A stretch of 34,751 bases of DNA from Mesobacillus maritimus (GCF_019749255.1 NZ_JACWFH010000002.1:19289-54039); one strand, 5' to 3'; shown: positions 1 to 10,310, numbered from the stretch's first letter. Program-made: numbers and translations. Notes: a model not told the origin generated them from the sequence alone.

Positions 1-40
1 TCGGGGCTGACCAAGGCACTTACGCCTTTCTAAGTGGGAG
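1..40. repeat. Truncated copy of a dispersed intergenic repeat
   Basis: The window opens inside a repeat. Bases 3-14 (GGGGCTGACCAA) are identical to 6572-6585 in the rpoB-rpoC gap apart from the window edge, and the following GCACTT..CGCCTTTC resembles the GTGCTT..TGCTTTTC that follows there. Its left part lies outside the window, in what is presumably the rplK-rplA spacer. It is non-coding. I infer membership of one repeat family from the two copies seen; the total copy number in the genome is unknown. Confidence 0.6.
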
Positions 41-78
41 GAAATTCCGCTAAAACCACAATCAAGGAGGAAAATATA

Positions 79-777
79 ATGGCTAACAAAGGTAAAAAGT
101 ATCAAGAAGCCGTTAAGCTAGTAGATCGTACAAAGGCTTATGATATTCAAGAAGCAATTGATTTAGCAAAAAAGACTAGCGTCGTTAAATTCGATGCTAC
201 TGTTGAAGCTGCTTTCCGTTTAGGCGTAGACCCTAAGAAAGCTGACCAGCAAATCCGTGGAGCAGTTGTGCTTCCAAATGGTACTGGTAAAACTCAACGC
301 GTTCTAGTTTTCGCTAAAGGTGAAAAAGCAAAAGAAGCAGAAGCTGCTGGCGCAGATTTTGTAGGTGATTCTGAATTCATCAACAAGATCCAACAAGGTT
401 GGTTCGATTTTGATGTAATCGTAGCAACACCTGACATGATGGGTGAAGTTGGTAAACTTGGACGTGTATTAGGACCTAAAGGCTTAATGCCAAACCCTAA
501 GACAGGTACTGTTACTTTTGATGTTACAAAAGCAGTGAACGAAATCAAGGCTGGTAAAGTAGAATACCGCGTTGATAAAGCTGGAAACATTCATGTTCCA
601 ATCGGTAAGGTTTCTTTCGAAGATCAAAAGCTTGTTGAAAACTTCAACACAATCTTTGATACAATGATGAAAGTTAAGCCTGCTGCAGCAAAAGGAACTT
701 ACATGAAGAATGTAACTGTTTCTACTACAATGGGACCTGGAGTTAAGGTTGACCCTTCAACTGTAACTGCAAAATAA
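79..777 (+). CDS. rplA: 50S ribosomal protein L1
   Basis: L1 forms the mobile L1 stalk of the large subunit, contacts 23S rRNA and helps release deacylated tRNA from the E site. The 232-residue product has the family's usual length and its hallmark segment [18 protein letters not shown] in the middle, plus the late [16 protein letters not shown] block. The start is the ATG at 79 ([11 protein letters not shown]), 8 bases after AAGGAGG at 64-70; upstream in-frame codons back to 34 lie in the repeat-bearing spacer and lack a ribosome-binding site. It should follow rplK, outside the window. In many bacteria L1 represses its own mRNA; no L1 target is visible because the upstream gene is missing. 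Confidence 0.97.
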   Translation: MANKGKKYQEAVKLVDRTKAYDIQEAIDLAKKTSVVKFDATVEAAFRLGVDPKKADQQIRGAVVLPNGTGKTQRVLVFAKGEKAKEAEAAGADFVGDSEFINKIQQGWFDFDVIVATPDMMGEVGKLGRVLGPKGLMPNPKTGTVTFDVTKAVNEIKAGKVEYRVDKAGNIHVPIGKVSFEDQKLVENFNTIFDTMMKVKPAAAKGTYMKNVTVSTTMGPGVKVDPSTVTAK

Positions 778-783
778 TTCCAA

Positions 784-812
784 TTGACAACAACGAATAT
801 ATTATCTATAAT
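784..812 (+). promoter_or_regulatory. Sigma-A promoter for rplJ-rplL
   Basis: TTGACA at 784-789 and TATAAT at 807-812 are both perfect consensus boxes, separated by exactly 17 bases. Transcription should start near 819-820, giving a leader of about 180 bases before rplJ. The -10 box lies inside an AT-rich dyad: AATATATTA (796-804), loop TCTA, TAATATATT (809-817), with flanking CAAC/GTTG that can extend it. Confidence 0.88.
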
Positions 813-838
813 ATATTTTGTTGCTAAATTAATATAAC

Positions 839-957
839 ATTTGTACCGCAGACAGTAGGTGCCTTAAAGGCTTAATTTCCTGCCGAGGTCATACGATAGA
901 TCCAAACGTTTCACTATTGTATACTACCTCCTTGTCTGAAAGACTCGGAGGTTTTTT
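839..957 (+). ncRNA. L10 (rplJ) leader RNA
   Basis: This is the untranslated leader between the rplJ promoter and the gene, in the position of the L10 leader known in Bacillus, where L10 or the L10-L12 complex binds its own mRNA to limit stalk synthesis. Visible structure includes CATACGATAG (890-899) pairing with CTATTGTAT (913-921, one G-U pair), followed by a terminator hairpin at 926-957. The assignment as L10 leader rests on position and general shape; I could not run a covariance model. Confidence 0.75.
926..957 (+). terminator. Attenuator in the rplJ leader
   Basis: ACCTCC (926-931) pairs with GGAGGT (947-952); inside, after a TT/TC mismatch, GTCT (934-937) pairs with AGAC (941-944) around a GAA loop. 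A run of T follows (952-957). It sits 43 bases upstream of the rplJ start and so would stop transcription before the gene, which fits feedback attenuation by L10. Confidence 0.82.
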
Positions 958-1000
958 ATTGACCGGTATGAGTGTAGAAAATTCTACAGGAGGTGTAATG

Positions 1001-1501
1001 ATGAGCACTGTTATTGAAAAGAAACAACTACTAGTTGACGAAATTGCTGATAAACTAAAATCTAGTGTATCTACAGTCGTTGTTGACTACCGTGGTTTAA
1101 CTGTTGGTCAGGTAACTGAACTTCGTAAACAACTTCGTGATGCAGGTGTTGAGTTTAAAGTGTACAAAAACACAATGACTCGCCGTGCGGCTGAAGCTGC
1201 TGACCTTGCTGGTTTAAACGAAGTGTTGACTGGTCCAAACGCAATTGCATTCAGCACAGAAGATGTTGTTGCTCCTGCGAAAATTCTTAGCGAATTTGCT
1301 AAGAAGAACGAAGCGCTTGAAATTAAAGCTGGTGTTATTGAAGGAAATCTTGCTTCTGTTGAAGATATTAAAGCTCTTGCAGATCTACCATCTCGCGAAG
1401 GTTTACTTTCTATGCTACTCAGCGTGCTTCAAGCACCTATCCGCAATCTTGCTCTTGCTACAAAAGCTGTTGCAGAACAAAAAGAAGAACAAGGCGCGTA
1501 A
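1001..1501 (+). CDS. rplJ: 50S ribosomal protein L10
   Basis: L10 anchors the L7/L12 dimers to the ribosome and forms the base of the stalk that recruits translation GTPases. The 166-residue product matches the Bacillus length; the N-terminal rRNA-binding domain carries [19 protein letters not shown], and the C-terminal helix ends in [11 protein letters not shown]. Two ATG codons are adjacent (998 and 1001). I chose 1001 (MSTVIEKK) because its spacing from AGGAGGTG at 988-995 is better and it gives the family length; 998 would add one Met. It is cotranscribed with rplL, 52 bases downstream, and is preceded by the leader and attenuator. Confidence 0.97.
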   Translation: MSTVIEKKQLLVDEIADKLKSSVSTVVVDYRGLTVGQVTELRKQLRDAGVEFKVYKNTMTRRAAEAADLAGLNEVLTGPNAIAFSTEDVVAPAKILSEFAKKNEALEIKAGVIEGNLASVEDIKALADLPSREGLLSMLLSVLQAPIRNLALATKAVAEQKEEQGA

Positions 1502-1553
1502 GCTAATCTACGTTTTATAAATAAAACAAACAATCCTAAGGAGGAAAATTACA

Positions 1554-1919
1554 ATGACTAAAGAACAAATCATTGAAGCAGTTAAATCTATGACTGTTTT
1601 AGAACTTAACGATTTAGTAAAAGCAATCGAAGAAGAATTTGGTGTAACTGCTGCAGCTCCTGTAGCTGTTATGGGTGGAGCTGCTGGTGGAGACGCTGCT
1701 GCTGAGCAAACTGAATTTGATGTAATCCTAGCTTCTGCTGGAGATCAAAAAATCAAAGTTATCAAGGTTGTACGTGAAATCACTGGCCTTGGACTTAAAG
1801 AAGCAAAAGAAGTTGTTGATAACGCACCGAAGCCACTTAAAGAAGGCATTTCTAAAGAAGAAGCTGAAGAACTTAAAGCTAAACTTGAAGAAGTTGGAGC
1901 TAACGTCGAAGTTAAGTAA
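1554..1919 (+). CDS. rplL: 50S ribosomal protein L7/L12
   Basis: L12 is the multicopy stalk protein that binds and stimulates EF-Tu, EF-G, IF2 and RF3. The 121-residue product shows the N-terminal dimerization and L10-binding helices (about 1-35), an Ala/Gly-rich hinge (about 36-55) and the globular C-terminal domain with [19 protein letters not shown]. It is acidic and lacks aromatics other than Phe, as expected. The ribosome-binding site AAGGAGG lies at 1538-1544. It is the last gene of the stalk operon and a strong terminator follows within 15 bases of its stop. Confidence 0.97.
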   Translation: MTKEQIIEAVKSMTVLELNDLVKAIEEEFGVTAAAPVAVMGGAAGGDAAAEQTEFDVILASAGDQKIKVIKVVREITGLGLKEAKEVVDNAPKPLKEGISKEEAEELKAKLEEVGANVEVK

Positions 1920-1931
1920 TTTAAAACCTGG

Positions 1932-1960
1932 AAAAGCTCGCTATCAAGCGAGCTTTTTTT
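1932..1960 (+). terminator. Rho-independent terminator after rplL
   Basis: AAGCTCGC (1934-1941) pairs perfectly with GCGAGCTT (1948-1955) around a TATCAA loop, followed by an unbroken T run to 1960. It ends the rplJ-rplL unit before the methyltransferase gene. Read-through to the downstream gene is possible because no convincing promoter is seen for that gene. Confidence 0.9.
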
Positions 1961-2042
1961 GGCTATTTTTGTATAGTTTAATGGTCTTTCAAGAATAATA
2001 GTTTTTGGGGAAAAGTCATATGCTTTTCAGGGTGGTGGATTC

Positions 2043-2651
2043 GTGTCAAATCATTATTATTCAAAGAATCCTGAAGTTGATAGCAATCCTGTCTATTGGG
2101 ATTTCAATTTGAGAGAACATACTTTTCGTTTCAAAACGGATCGGGGTGTTTTCTCTAAGAAGGAAGTTGACTTTGGTTCACGCTTATTAATTGAGGCCTT
2201 TCAATTTGAAAAGAGTGAAGGGAAGATTCTCGATGTCGGTTGTGGGTATGGACCAATTGGTTTATCTCTAGCAAAATCTTTTCCTAATGTGGTTATACAT
2301 ATGGTTGATGTAAACCAGCGTGCATTGGACCTTGCTAAAGAAAATGCAAAACTAAATCAACTTGAAAATGTCAAGGTATACGAAAGTGATCGTCTGCTGC
2401 AGGTTAAAGAGAGCGATTTTGATGCTATTCTAACCAACCCACCGATACGTGCAGGTAAGCAAACGGTTCATGATATTTTTGAACAAAGCTATGAACGTCT
2501 CGCGGATTTTGGCGAACTATGGGTTGTCATTCAAAAGAAGCAGGGGGCGCCCTCTGCTCTTGAAAAGTTGGAAACGATGTTCGGTCAAGTGGATGTAGTA
2601 GAAAAGAAGAAAGGGTATTTTATAATCAAAGCAAAAAAAGTTGACAGATAA
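2043..2651 (+). CDS. RsmC-like 16S rRNA (guanine-N2) methyltransferase, YbxB type
   Basis: Class I SAM-dependent methyltransferase. The SAM-binding motif I is ILDVGCGYGPIG at residues 62-73, the acidic residue at the end of strand 2 is in MVDVNQRA (about 88-95), and the catalytic NPPI motif is at 132-135, typical of enzymes that methylate exocyclic amino groups of guanine. The family includes RsmC (m2G1207 of 16S rRNA), and the gene occupies the place of ybxB between rplL and rpoB in Bacillus. At 202 residues it is a single-domain form, shorter than the duplicated E. coli RsmC. The start is GTG at 2043 with a GGGTGGTGG site upstream. The exact rRNA target is inferred, not shown. Its last codons contain the rpoB -35 box. 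Confidence 0.88.
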   Translation: MSNHYYSKNPEVDSNPVYWDFNLREHTFRFKTDRGVFSKKEVDFGSRLLIEAFQFEKSEGKILDVGCGYGPIGLSLAKSFPNVVIHMVDVNQRALDLAKENAKLNQLENVKVYESDRLLQVKESDFDAILTNPPIRAGKQTVHDIFEQSYERLADFGELWVVIQKKQGAPSALEKLETMFGQVDVVEKKKGYFIIKAKKVDR

Positions 2652-2670
2652 ATTTTGCCTATGATAGTAT
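2641..2670 (+). promoter_or_regulatory. Probable promoter for rpoB-rpoC
   Basis: TTGACA at 2641-2646 is a perfect -35 box and overlaps the last codons of the methyltransferase gene. The best -10 is TAGTAT (2665-2670) at 18-base spacing, which is weak. Transcription would begin near 2677, giving a leader of about 205 bases. Confidence is limited by the poor -10. Confidence 0.55.
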
Positions 2671-2685
2671 TATAAAATGCCATAG

Positions 2686-2811
2686 ATTAGTTTTCTTTAA
2701 TATGCTAAAATTACGCTTTATACGTATATTTTAGGAAATTTGGGGAAAACTAACAAAATAATTGTACGTCTAGAAAATGTGGTTTTTAAACGTGAAAACC
2801 CTTTTTCTTTT
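2686..2811 (+). promoter_or_regulatory. Structured rpoB leader with a possible attenuator
   Basis: The 233-base gap before rpoB contains nested pairing. TTAGTTTTC (2687-2695) is perfectly complementary to GAAAACTAA (2745-2753). Within it CTAAAAT (2705-2711) pairs with ATTTTAG (2728-2734) and TACG (2712-2715) with CGTA (2723-2726). Further down, GGTTTT (2781-2786) pairs with AAAACC (2795-2800) and is followed by CTTTTTCTTTTT, a weak terminator shape. GAAAAC at 2745-2750 could instead pair with GTTTTT at 2782-2787, which would make the two states mutually exclusive. Function is inferred from pairing alone. Confidence 0.45.
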
Positions 2812-2884
2812 TGTCTTATGAAAGTAGTATGCAGGAAGAACACGAATAGTGGAATAATTACGCTTGATTTGAGGGGTGAATCAG

Positions 2885-5800
2885 TTGACAGGTCAACTAG
2901 TTCAGTATGGACGACACCGCCAGCGAAGAAGTTACGCACGCATTAGTGAAGTTTTGGAGCTGCCGAATTTAATTGAAATACAAACAGCTTCCTATCAATG
3001 GTTCCTTGATGAGGGATTAAGAGAAATGTTCCAGGATATTTCTCCAATTGAAGACTTTACAGGAAACTTATCGCTAGAGTTTATTGATTATAGTCTTGCC
3101 GAGCCAAAATATCCGGTAGATGAATCAAAAGAAAGAGATGTTACGTACTCTGCTCCATTAAGGGTGAAGGTGCGTCTTGTCAATAAAGAAACAGGTGAAG
3201 TAAAGGACCAAGATGTCTTTATGGGGGATTTCCCACTTATGACAGAGACAGGTACCTTTGTTATTAATGGTGCCGAAAGGGTTATCGTATCTCAATTAGT
3301 GCGTTCTCCTAGCGTATATTACAGTGCGAAAATGGATAAGAACGGTAAAAAAGGTTTTACCGCTACTGTTATTCCTAATCGCGGAGCATGGCTTGAGTAT
3401 GAAACCGATGCGAAAGATGTTGTATATGTAAGGATAGATCGTACGAGGAAACTCCCTGTTACGGTTCTTTTGCGTGCCCTTGGGTTTGGTTCCGACCAGG
3501 AGATCATTGATTTAATTGGTGATAACGAATATATCCGGAATACGCTTGAAAAAGACAACACAGAAAGCTCAGAAAAGGCACTTCTTGAAATCTATGAGCG
3601 TCTTCGTCCAGGTGAACCACCAACAGTCGATAACGCAAAAAGTCTCCTAGTCTCAAGATTTTTTGACCCAAAACGCTACGATTTAGCAAATGTTGGTCGT
3701 TATAAGATTAATAAGAAGCTTCATATTAAAAATCGCTTGTTTGGTCAAAAATTAGCTGAAACTCTAGTTGACCCTGAAACAGGGGAGATTATTGCTGAGC
3801 AAGGTGTTACGCTTGATCGCCGAACATTAGATAAAATTCTTGATAGCCTAGAGAAAAATGTTGGTTTCGAAACGCATAAACCATATGGTGGAGTAGTAGA
3901 AGACGATATATTATTACAATCTATTAAGGTCTATGCTCCGAATGATGATGGTGAAAAGGTTATTAACATCATCGGAAATGCTTATGTAGAAGAGCCAATT
4001 AAAAACATCACACCTGCTGATATTATTGCTTCAATAAGTTATTTCTTTAACTTATTGCACGGTGTCGGTGATACAGATGATATCGATCACTTAGGAAACA
4101 GACGACTTCGTTCAGTTGGAGAGCTATTACAGAATCAATTCCGTATTGGTCTTTCTAGAATGGAACGTGTGGTTCGTGAGAGAATGTCGATTCAAGATAC
4201 AAACACGATTACACCACAGCAATTGATTAATATTCGTCCGGTAATTGCTTCAATCAAAGAATTCTTTGGTAGTTCCCAGCTTTCACAGTTTATGGATCAG
4301 ACAAATCCGTTGGCAGAATTGACACATAAGCGTCGTTTATCTGCACTTGGACCTGGTGGTTTGACACGTGAACGTGCGGGATTTGAAGTTCGTGACGTTC
4401 ATTACTCTCACTATGGTCGTATGTGTCCGATTGAAACGCCAGAAGGTCCGAATATCGGGCTGATTAACTCGCTTTCCTCATTTGCGAAAGTGAATAAATT
4501 TGGGTTTATTGAAACACCTTACCGCCGGGTAGATCCGGAAACAGGAAAGGTAACGACTCATTTTGATTATCTAACTGCCGATGAAGAGGACAATTATGTT
4601 GTTGCACAGGCAAATGCAATATTGTCTGAAGACGGTTCTTTCGTAGATGATATGGTTGTTGCTCGTTTCCGTGGTGAAAACACCGTAGTTCGCCGTGAGC
4701 GCATAGATTATATGGATGTATCGCCAAAACAGGTAGTTTCTGCTGCGACAGCATGCATTCCTTTCTTGGAAAATGATGACTCCAACCGTGCATTAATGGG
4801 TGCGAACATGCAGCGACAAGCTGTTCCGTTATTGCAACCTGAAGCTCCTAGAGTTGGAACGGGTATGGAGCATGTTTCAGCAAGAGATTCCGGCGCTGCT
4901 GTTATTTGTAAGCACGAAGGAATTGTTGAGCATGTTGAAGCACGTCAAGTTTGGGTACGTCGCATTACAGAAGTAGATGGTCAAGAAATTAAAGGTGACC
5001 TTGATAAATATAAAATGCAGAAATTCATCCGTTCTAACCAAGGTACATGCTACAACCAGCGCCCAATCGTAAGTGTTGGTAACCGTGTGACGAAAGGTGA
5101 AATTCTTGCAGATGGTCCATCAATGGAAGCTGGAGAGCTTGCATTAGGAAGAAACGTGCTTGTAGGATTCATCAACTGGGATGGTTATAACTACGAGGAT
5201 GCCATCATCATGAGTGAACGCTTAGTAAAAGATGATGTCTATACCTCTATTCATATTGAGGAATATGAGTCAGAGTCTCGTGATACCAAGCTTGGACCTG
5301 AGGAAATCACTCGTGATATTCCAAACGTTGGGGAAGACGCGTTGCGTAACCTTGATGAGCGTGGAATTATCCGAGTTGGTGCCGAAGTAAAAGATGGAGA
5401 TTTGCTTGTTGGGAAGGTTACTCCTAAAGGGGTTACTGAATTAACAGCAGAAGAACGCTTATTACATGCAATCTTTGGTGAAAAAGCGCGTGAAGTCCGT
5501 GATACTTCCCTCCGTGTTCCACATGGTGGTGGCGGAATCGTCCTTGACGTTAAAGTCTTTAATCGTGAAGATGGCGATGAACTACCTCCGGGTGTGAATC
5601 AGCTGGTTCGTGCATATATCGTTCAGAAACGTAAAATTCATGAAGGCGATAAAATGGCAGGACGTCACGGAAACAAAGGGGTTATCTCTCGTATCCTTCC
5701 TGAAGAGGATATGCCGTTCTTACCAGATGGTACACCGATTGATATCATGTTGAACCCTCTAGGCGTTCCATCTCGTATGAATATCGGACAGGTGCTAGAG

Positions 5801-6445
5801 CTCCATTTAGGAATGGCTGCACGTTATCTTGGTATTCATGTTGCTTCACCGGTATTTGATGGTGCGACAGAGGAAGATGTGTGGTCAACCATTGAAGAAG
5901 CTGGTATGGCACGTGATGCAAAAACTGTCCTTTACGATGGTCGTACAGGGGAGCCGTTTGACAACCGCGTATCGGTAGGAGTCATGTATATGATTAAACT
6001 TGCCCACATGGTTGACGATAAACTTCATGCGCGTTCTACTGGACCATACTCTCTTGTTACGCAACAGCCACTGGGTGGTAAAGCTCAGTTTGGTGGACAG
6101 CGTTTCGGGGAGATGGAAGTTTGGGCACTTGAAGCTTATGGTGCTGCCTATACGCTTCAGGAAATACTTACTGTCAAATCGGATGATGTTGTCGGCCGTG
6201 TGAAAACGTACGAAGCCATCGTTAAAGGTGAGAATGTTCCTGAACCAGGAGTTCCAGAATCCTTCAAAGTGTTAATGAAAGAGCTTCAGAGTTTAGGTAT
6301 GGATGTTAAAATCCTTTCAGGTGATGAAAAGGAAATTGAAATGCGTGACTTCGACGATGACGAAGAATTGCAACAACCTGAAACACTGACAATCGCCAAT
6401 GAAACCGAGAATGCCAACTCAGAAAAAGTTGGTTCTAAAGAATAA
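2885..6445 (+). CDS. rpoB: DNA-directed RNA polymerase subunit beta
   Basis: Catalytic beta subunit of RNA polymerase. The 1186-residue product begins [26 protein letters not shown] as in other Bacillus and is close to the B. subtilis length. The rifampicin-pocket segment [23 protein letters not shown] starts at about residue 465 and has the residues of a drug-sensitive enzyme. The active-site region [15 protein letters not shown] and the C-terminal [24 protein letters not shown] block are intact. I chose the TTG at 2885, 8 bases after GAGGGG (2871-2876), because Bacillus RpoB starts Met-Thr-Gly here; an in-frame GTG at 2876 overlaps that site. The last 30 residues are an acidic, low-complexity tail. 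The gap to rpoC is unusually long (193 bases). Confidence 0.97.
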   Translation: MTGQLVQYGRHRQRRSYARISEVLELPNLIEIQTASYQWFLDEGLREMFQDISPIEDFTGNLSLEFIDYSLAEPKYPVDESKERDVTYSAPLRVKVRLVNKETGEVKDQDVFMGDFPLMTETGTFVINGAERVIVSQLVRSPSVYYSAKMDKNGKKGFTATVIPNRGAWLEYETDAKDVVYVRIDRTRKLPVTVLLRALGFGSDQEIIDLIGDNEYIRNTLEKDNTESSEKALLEIYERLRPGEPPTVDNAKSLLVSRFFDPKRYDLANVGRYKINKKLHIKNRLFGQKLAETLVDPETGEIIAEQGVTLDRRTLDKILDSLEKNVGFETHKPYGGVVEDDILLQSIKVYAPNDDGEKVINIIGNAYVEEPIKNITPADIIASISYFFNLLHGVGDTDDIDHLGNRRLRSVGELLQNQFRIGLSRMERVVRERMSIQDTNTITPQQLINIRPVIASIKEFFGSSQLSQFMDQTNPLAELTHKRRLSALGPGGLTRERAGFEVRDVHYSHYGRMCPIETPEGPNIGLINSLSSFAKVNKFGFIETPYRRVDPETGKVTTHFDYLTADEEDNYVVAQANAILSEDGSFVDDMVVARFRGENTVVRRERIDYMDVSPKQVVSAATACIPFLENDDSNRALMGANMQRQAVPLLQPEAPRVGTGMEHVSARDSGAAVICKHEGIVEHVEARQVWVRRITEVDGQEIKGDLDKYKMQKFIRSNQGTCYNQRPIVSVGNRVTKGEILADGPSMEAGELALGRNVLVGFINWDGYNYEDAIIMSERLVKDDVYTSIHIEEYESESRDTKLGPEEITRDIPNVGEDALRNLDERGIIRVGAEVKDGDLLVGKVTPKGVTELTAEERLLHAIFGEKAREVRDTSLRVPHGGGGIVLDVKVFNREDGDELPPGVNQLVRAYIVQKRKIHEGDKMAGRHGNKGVISRILPEEDMPFLPDGTPIDIMLNPLGVPSRMNIGQVLELHLGMAARYLGIHVASPVFDGATEEDVWSTIEEAGMARDAKTVLYDGRTGEPFDNRVSVGVMYMIKLAHMVDDKLHARSTGPYSLVTQQPLGGKAQFGGQRFGEMEVWALEAYGAAYTLQEILTVKSDDVVGRVKTYEAIVKGENVPEPGVPESFKVLMKELQSLGMDVKILSGDEKEIEMRDFDDDEELQQPETLTIANETENANSEKVGSKE

Positions 6446-6456
6446 ATGATATAAAA

Positions 6457-6496
6457 GCGTGATACCAAACTGCCTAAAAGTAGTTTGGTATCACGC
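6457..6496. repeat. 15-bp perfect inverted repeat between rpoB and rpoC
   Basis: GCGTGATACCAAACT (6457-6471) and AGTTTGGTATCACGC (6482-6496) are perfect complements around a 10-base loop, starting 11 bases after the rpoB stop. No T run follows on the + strand (AATCATAG), so it is not a normal terminator for rpoB; on the - strand it is followed by TTTTATAT. In the rpoBC mRNA it would form a very stable hairpin, possibly a processing site or 3'-end stabilizer. Role unproven. Confidence 0.85.
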
Positions 6497-6544
6497 AATC
6501 ATAGTTTAAATATAGCTATCGTATCTTTATTGGATACATAAGCT

Positions 6545-6600
6545 TTGTCTAGCTGTAGCACTTAGCCCCTTGGGGCTGACCAAAGTGCTTCTGCTTTTCA
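6545..6600. repeat. Dispersed intergenic repeat with cruciform-like pairing
   Basis: The element starts TTGTCTAGCT and contains two nested pairings: AGCACTT (6557-6563) with AAGTGCT (6583-6589), and AGCCCC (6564-6569) with GGGGCT (6572-6577). The right half reappears at the window start (GGGGCTGACCAA). Elements of the form GTCTAGCT..GC..AGCCCCT are, as I remember, common short intergenic repeats in Bacillaceae genomes. It lies in the rpoB-rpoC gap just upstream of the rpoC ribosome-binding site (AAGGGAGGT, 6622-6630) and does not disrupt either gene. Confidence 0.7.
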
Positions 6601-6638
6601 TTCGGGTAAAACCCTAGATTAAAAGGGAGGTAGGCCCC

Positions 6639-9600
6639 TTGCTGGATGTCAATAATTTTGAATACATGAAGATCGGCCTTGCTTCACCAGATAAGATTCG
6701 TTCATGGTCCTATGGTGAAGTGAAGAAACCAGAAACAATTAACTACCGAACATTAAAGCCAGAAAAAGACGGTTTGTTTTGTGAACGGATATTCGGTCCT
6801 ACTAAGGACTGGGAATGCCATTGTGGAAAATATAAGCGTGTCCGTTATAAAGGAGTAGTCTGTGATCGATGTGGTGTTGAAGTTACCCGTGCAAAAGTAC
6901 GTCGTGAACGAATGGGTCATATCGAACTAGCTGCACCTGTTTCACATATTTGGTATTTCAAAGGAATTCCAAGCCGTATGGGTCTTGTCCTTGATATGTC
7001 TCCTAGAGCACTAGAAGAAGTTATTTACTTTGCTTCTTATGTTGTAACGGATACTGGTGATACAGCTTTAGAGAAAAAGCAATTACTTTCTGAAAAAGAG
7101 TATCGTGCATATAAAGATAAATACGGCAACAAATTCCAAGCATCCATGGGTGCAGAAGCGATTAAAAAGCTTCTTTCCGATATCGATTTAGATAAGGATG
7201 TTGACGGATTAAAGGAAGAGCTGAAAACTGCTCAAGGCCAACGTCGTACACGTGCGATTAAGCGCCTAGAGGTTCTTGAAGCATTCCGTAATTCTGGGAA
7301 CGAACCATCATGGATGATTCTTGACGTTCTTCCAGTTATTCCACCAGAGCTACGACCAATGGTACAGCTTGATGGTGGTCGTTTTGCTACATCAGATCTA
7401 AATGATTTATATCGTAGGGTAATTAACCGTAATAACCGACTCAAGCGTTTGCTTGACCTTGGAGCACCAAGTATTATCGTTCAAAACGAAAAACGTATGC
7501 TTCAAGAAGCTGTCGATGCACTGATTGATAATGGCCGTCGTGGTCGTCCAGTAACAGGTCCAGGAAATCGTCCATTAAAATCTCTTTCCCATATGTTGAA
7601 AGGAAAGCAAGGTCGTTTCCGTCAGAACCTACTAGGTAAGCGTGTTGACTATTCAGGTCGTTCGGTTATCGTTGTTGGTCCTAACCTAAAAATGTATCAG
7701 TGTGGTCTTCCGAAGGAAATGGCACTCGAGTTATTTAAGCCATTTGTCATGAAGGAGCTTGTTCAAAAAGGACTTGCACATAACATTAAATCGGCAAAAA
7801 GAAAAATTGAAAGAGTTCAACCTGAAGTTTGGGATGTGCTAGAGGATGTTATTAAGGAGCACCCAGTGTTGCTTAACCGCGCCCCTACGCTTCATAGACT
7901 AGGGATTCAAGCATTTGAGCCAACGCTAGTAGAAGGACGTGCAATTCGTCTTCACCCACTCGTATGTACTGCGTATAACGCAGACTTTGACGGTGACCAA
8001 ATGGCTGTTCACGTACCTCTTTCAGCAGAAGCTCAGGCAGAAGCTCGCTTATTAATGCTTGCTGCACAGAACATCTTAAACCCGAAAGATGGAAAGCCAG
8101 TTGTTACTCCATCTCAGGATATGGTACTTGGTAACTATTACCTTACACTTGAACGTGAAGGTGCAGTTGGAGAAGGAATGATCTTTAAGGACCGGAATGA
8201 GGCGCTAATAGCTTATCAAAATGGTTATGTACACCTTCATACACGGGTTGCAGTCCATGCAGGTTCATTAGGGAATCAAACCTTTACTGAAGAGCAAAGC
8301 AAGCAGTTGCTTATGACTACGGTCGGTAAGTTGATTTTCAATGAAATTCTACCAGATACCTTCCCGTATATTAATGAACCGACAAAAACGAATCTTGAAG
8401 AGAAAACACCTGAGAAGTATTTCGTAGCAAAAGGAACAGATGTTAAGGCAGTTATTAAAGAGATGCCTTTAGTTGATCCTTTCAAGAAAAAAATCTTAGG
8501 GAACATTATTGCTGAAGTCTTCAAGAAATTCCAAATCACTGAAACATCCAAAATGCTTGACCGGATGAAGGACCTAGGCTTCCGTTATTCATCTAAAGCT
8601 GGAATTACAGTTGGTGTTGCGGATATCGTTGTCCTTGGTGAAAAAGAAGAAATTATTAATGATGCACAAGCCAAAGTAGATAATGTCATGAAGCAATTCA
8701 GACGTGGATTAATTACAGAAGATGAGCGTTATGACCGTGTTATCTCCATTTGGAGTGCAGCAAAAGATACAATTCAATCAAAGTTGATGAAATCCTTGAG
8801 TAAAACCAATCCAATCTTCATGATGAGTGATTCTGGTGCTCGTGGTAATGCATCGAACTTTACTCAGCTTGCGGGGATGCGTGGATTGATGGCCAACCCG
8901 GCTGGTCGTATTATTGAATTGCCGATTAAGTCAAGTTTCCGTGAAGGTCTTACAGTATTGGAGTACTTTATCTCCACACACGGTGCGCGTAAAGGTCTTG
9001 CCGATACAGCACTTAAGACAGCGGACTCTGGTTATTTGACTCGTCGTCTCGTAGATGTTGCGCAAGATGTTATTGTGCGTGAAGATGATTGTGGAACTGA
9101 CCGTGGCCTAGACGTAAGAGCGTTGCGAGACGGTACAGAAATCATTGAAGCCCTTGATGAGCGTTTAGTTGGACGTTATTCAAGAAAGACAATTAAACAT
9201 CCAGAAACAAACGAAATAATCATAAGAGAAAACGAATTGATTACCGAAGATTTAGCGATTGCAATAGTCGATGCTGGATTTGAGGAAGTATGGATTCGTT
9301 CTGCATTCACTTGTAACACTCGCCATGGTGTATGTAAGAAGTGTTATGGTCGCAACTTAGCTACCGGACAGGAAGTTGAAGTTGGAGAAGCAGTTGGTAT
9401 TATTGCTGCACAATCTATCGGTGAACCAGGTACTCAGTTAACAATGCGTACATTCCATACCGGTGGGGTTGCTGGGGATGATATCACTCAAGGTTTACCT
9501 CGTATTCAGGAAATATTTGAGGCTCGTAATCCTAAAGGGGTCGCTGTAATTTCTGAAATTAGTGGAGTTGTTGTGGGAATCAATGAAGGTCGTGATCGTC

Positions 9601-10238
9601 AACATGAAATCGTTGTTCAAGGCGATGTCGAATCACGTACTTATACAGCTCCATATACAGCTAGACTTAAAGTTGCAGTAAATAGTCAAGTCGAGCGTGG
9701 TCAAGAACTAACTGAAGGTTCAATTGATCCGAAAGAATTATTGCGTGTTAAAGACGTGAAGTCTGTTCAAGAATACCTCCTAAGCGAGGTTCAAAAGGTT
9801 TACCGTATGCAAGGGGTAGAAATTGGCGACAAACACGTTGAGGTAATGGTTCGACAAATGATGAGGAAGATTAGAGTAATTGATGCAGGTGAAACAAATG
9901 TTCTCCCTGGAACCTTACTTGAAATTCATCAGTTTACGGATGCAAACCGTCAGGCACTTCTTGAAGGAAGACTACCTGCTACAGGACGCCCTGTAATTCT
10001 TGGAATTACCAAAGCGTCTCTTGAGACAGATTCCTTCTTGTCAGCTGCATCCTTCCAGGAAACAACAAGAGTTCTTACAGATGCTGCTATCAAAGGGAAA
10101 CGTGACGAACTCCTTGGACTTAAAGAAAATGTTATTATCGGTAAGTTAGTTCCAGCTGGAACAGGAATGCAACGCTATCGTAAAGCAGAACCTGTCTTGG
10201 TGGAAGAAACACCGGAAGATGCAGTACCAGTTGAGTAA
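6639..10238 (+). CDS. rpoC: DNA-directed RNA polymerase subunit beta'
   Basis: Catalytic beta' subunit. The 1199-residue product has the Bacillus length. In order: the N-terminal zinc site CHCGKYK..CDRCG (about residues 60-78), the lid/rudder region, the magnesium-binding loop NADFDGDQM at 447-455 with three catalytic Asp, the bridge helix and trigger-loop region with [26 protein letters not shown], the second zinc site with [13 protein letters not shown], and the [28 protein letters not shown] stretch. The start is TTG at 6639 (Met-Leu-Asp-Val-Asn-Asn), 8 bases after AAGGGAGGT at 6622-6630. It shares the rpoB transcript and ends at a terminator 33 bases downstream. In B. subtilis rplGB (ybxF) follows; here it does not. 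Confidence 0.98.
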   Translation: MLDVNNFEYMKIGLASPDKIRSWSYGEVKKPETINYRTLKPEKDGLFCERIFGPTKDWECHCGKYKRVRYKGVVCDRCGVEVTRAKVRRERMGHIELAAPVSHIWYFKGIPSRMGLVLDMSPRALEEVIYFASYVVTDTGDTALEKKQLLSEKEYRAYKDKYGNKFQASMGAEAIKKLLSDIDLDKDVDGLKEELKTAQGQRRTRAIKRLEVLEAFRNSGNEPSWMILDVLPVIPPELRPMVQLDGGRFATSDLNDLYRRVINRNNRLKRLLDLGAPSIIVQNEKRMLQEAVDALIDNGRRGRPVTGPGNRPLKSLSHMLKGKQGRFRQNLLGKRVDYSGRSVIVVGPNLKMYQCGLPKEMALELFKPFVMKELVQKGLAHNIKSAKRKIERVQPEVWDVLEDVIKEHPVLLNRAPTLHRLGIQAFEPTLVEGRAIRLHPLVCTAYNADFDGDQMAVHVPLSAEAQAEARLLMLAAQNILNPKDGKPVVTPSQDMVLGNYYLTLEREGAVGEGMIFKDRNEALIAYQNGYVHLHTRVAVHAGSLGNQTFTEEQSKQLLMTTVGKLIFNEILPDTFPYINEPTKTNLEEKTPEKYFVAKGTDVKAVIKEMPLVDPFKKKILGNIIAEVFKKFQITETSKMLDRMKDLGFRYSSKAGITVGVADIVVLGEKEEIINDAQAKVDNVMKQFRRGLITEDERYDRVISIWSAAKDTIQSKLMKSLSKTNPIFMMSDSGARGNASNFTQLAGMRGLMANPAGRIIELPIKSSFREGLTVLEYFISTHGARKGLADTALKTADSGYLTRRLVDVAQDVIVREDDCGTDRGLDVRALRDGTEIIEALDERLVGRYSRKTIKHPETNEIIIRENELITEDLAIAIVDAGFEEVWIRSAFTCNTRHGVCKKCYGRNLATGQEVEVGEAVGIIAAQSIGEPGTQLTMRTFHTGGVAGDDITQGLPRIQEIFEARNPKGVAVISEISGVVVGINEGRDRQHEIVVQGDVESRTYTAPYTARLKVAVNSQVERGQELTEGSIDPKELLRVKDVKSVQEYLLSEVQKVYRMQGVEIGDKHVEVMVRQMMRKIRVIDAGETNVLPGTLLEIHQFTDANRQALLEGRLPATGRPVILGITKASLETDSFLSAASFQETTRVLTDAAIKGKRDELLGLKENVIIGKLVPAGTGMQRYRKAEPVLVEETPEDAVPVE

Positions 10239-10270
10239 TTCTAAATGATTAGAAAGCTCTCTTAAAAAAT

Positions 10271-10310
10271 TGCGGTACTTCCAACTCGTGAGGGAGTACC
10301 GCATTTCTTT
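10271..10310 (+). terminator. Rho-independent terminator after rpoC
   Basis: TGCGGTACTTCC (10271-10282) pairs with GGGAGTACCGCA (10292-10303), 12 pairs with one G-U, around a 9-base loop, followed by TTTCTTT. It separates rpoBC from the str operon. Confidence 0.85.

Noticed and set aside
1969-1999. TTGTAT..AATAAT as a promoter for the RsmC-like methyltransferase gene
   Set aside because: Spacing is 19 and the -10 is poor; read-through from rplL is equally likely.
2740-2946. 68-codon open frame in the rpoB leader
   Set aside because: It has no ribosome-binding site, runs into rpoB in another frame and coincides with the structured leader.
4261-4400. Possible rifampicin-resistance changes in rpoB, and streptomycin changes in rpsL (10730-10770)
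   Set aside because: The residues at the known positions (for example the Gln, Asp, His, Arg and Ser of the rpoB cluster; Lys56 of S12) are the sensitive forms.
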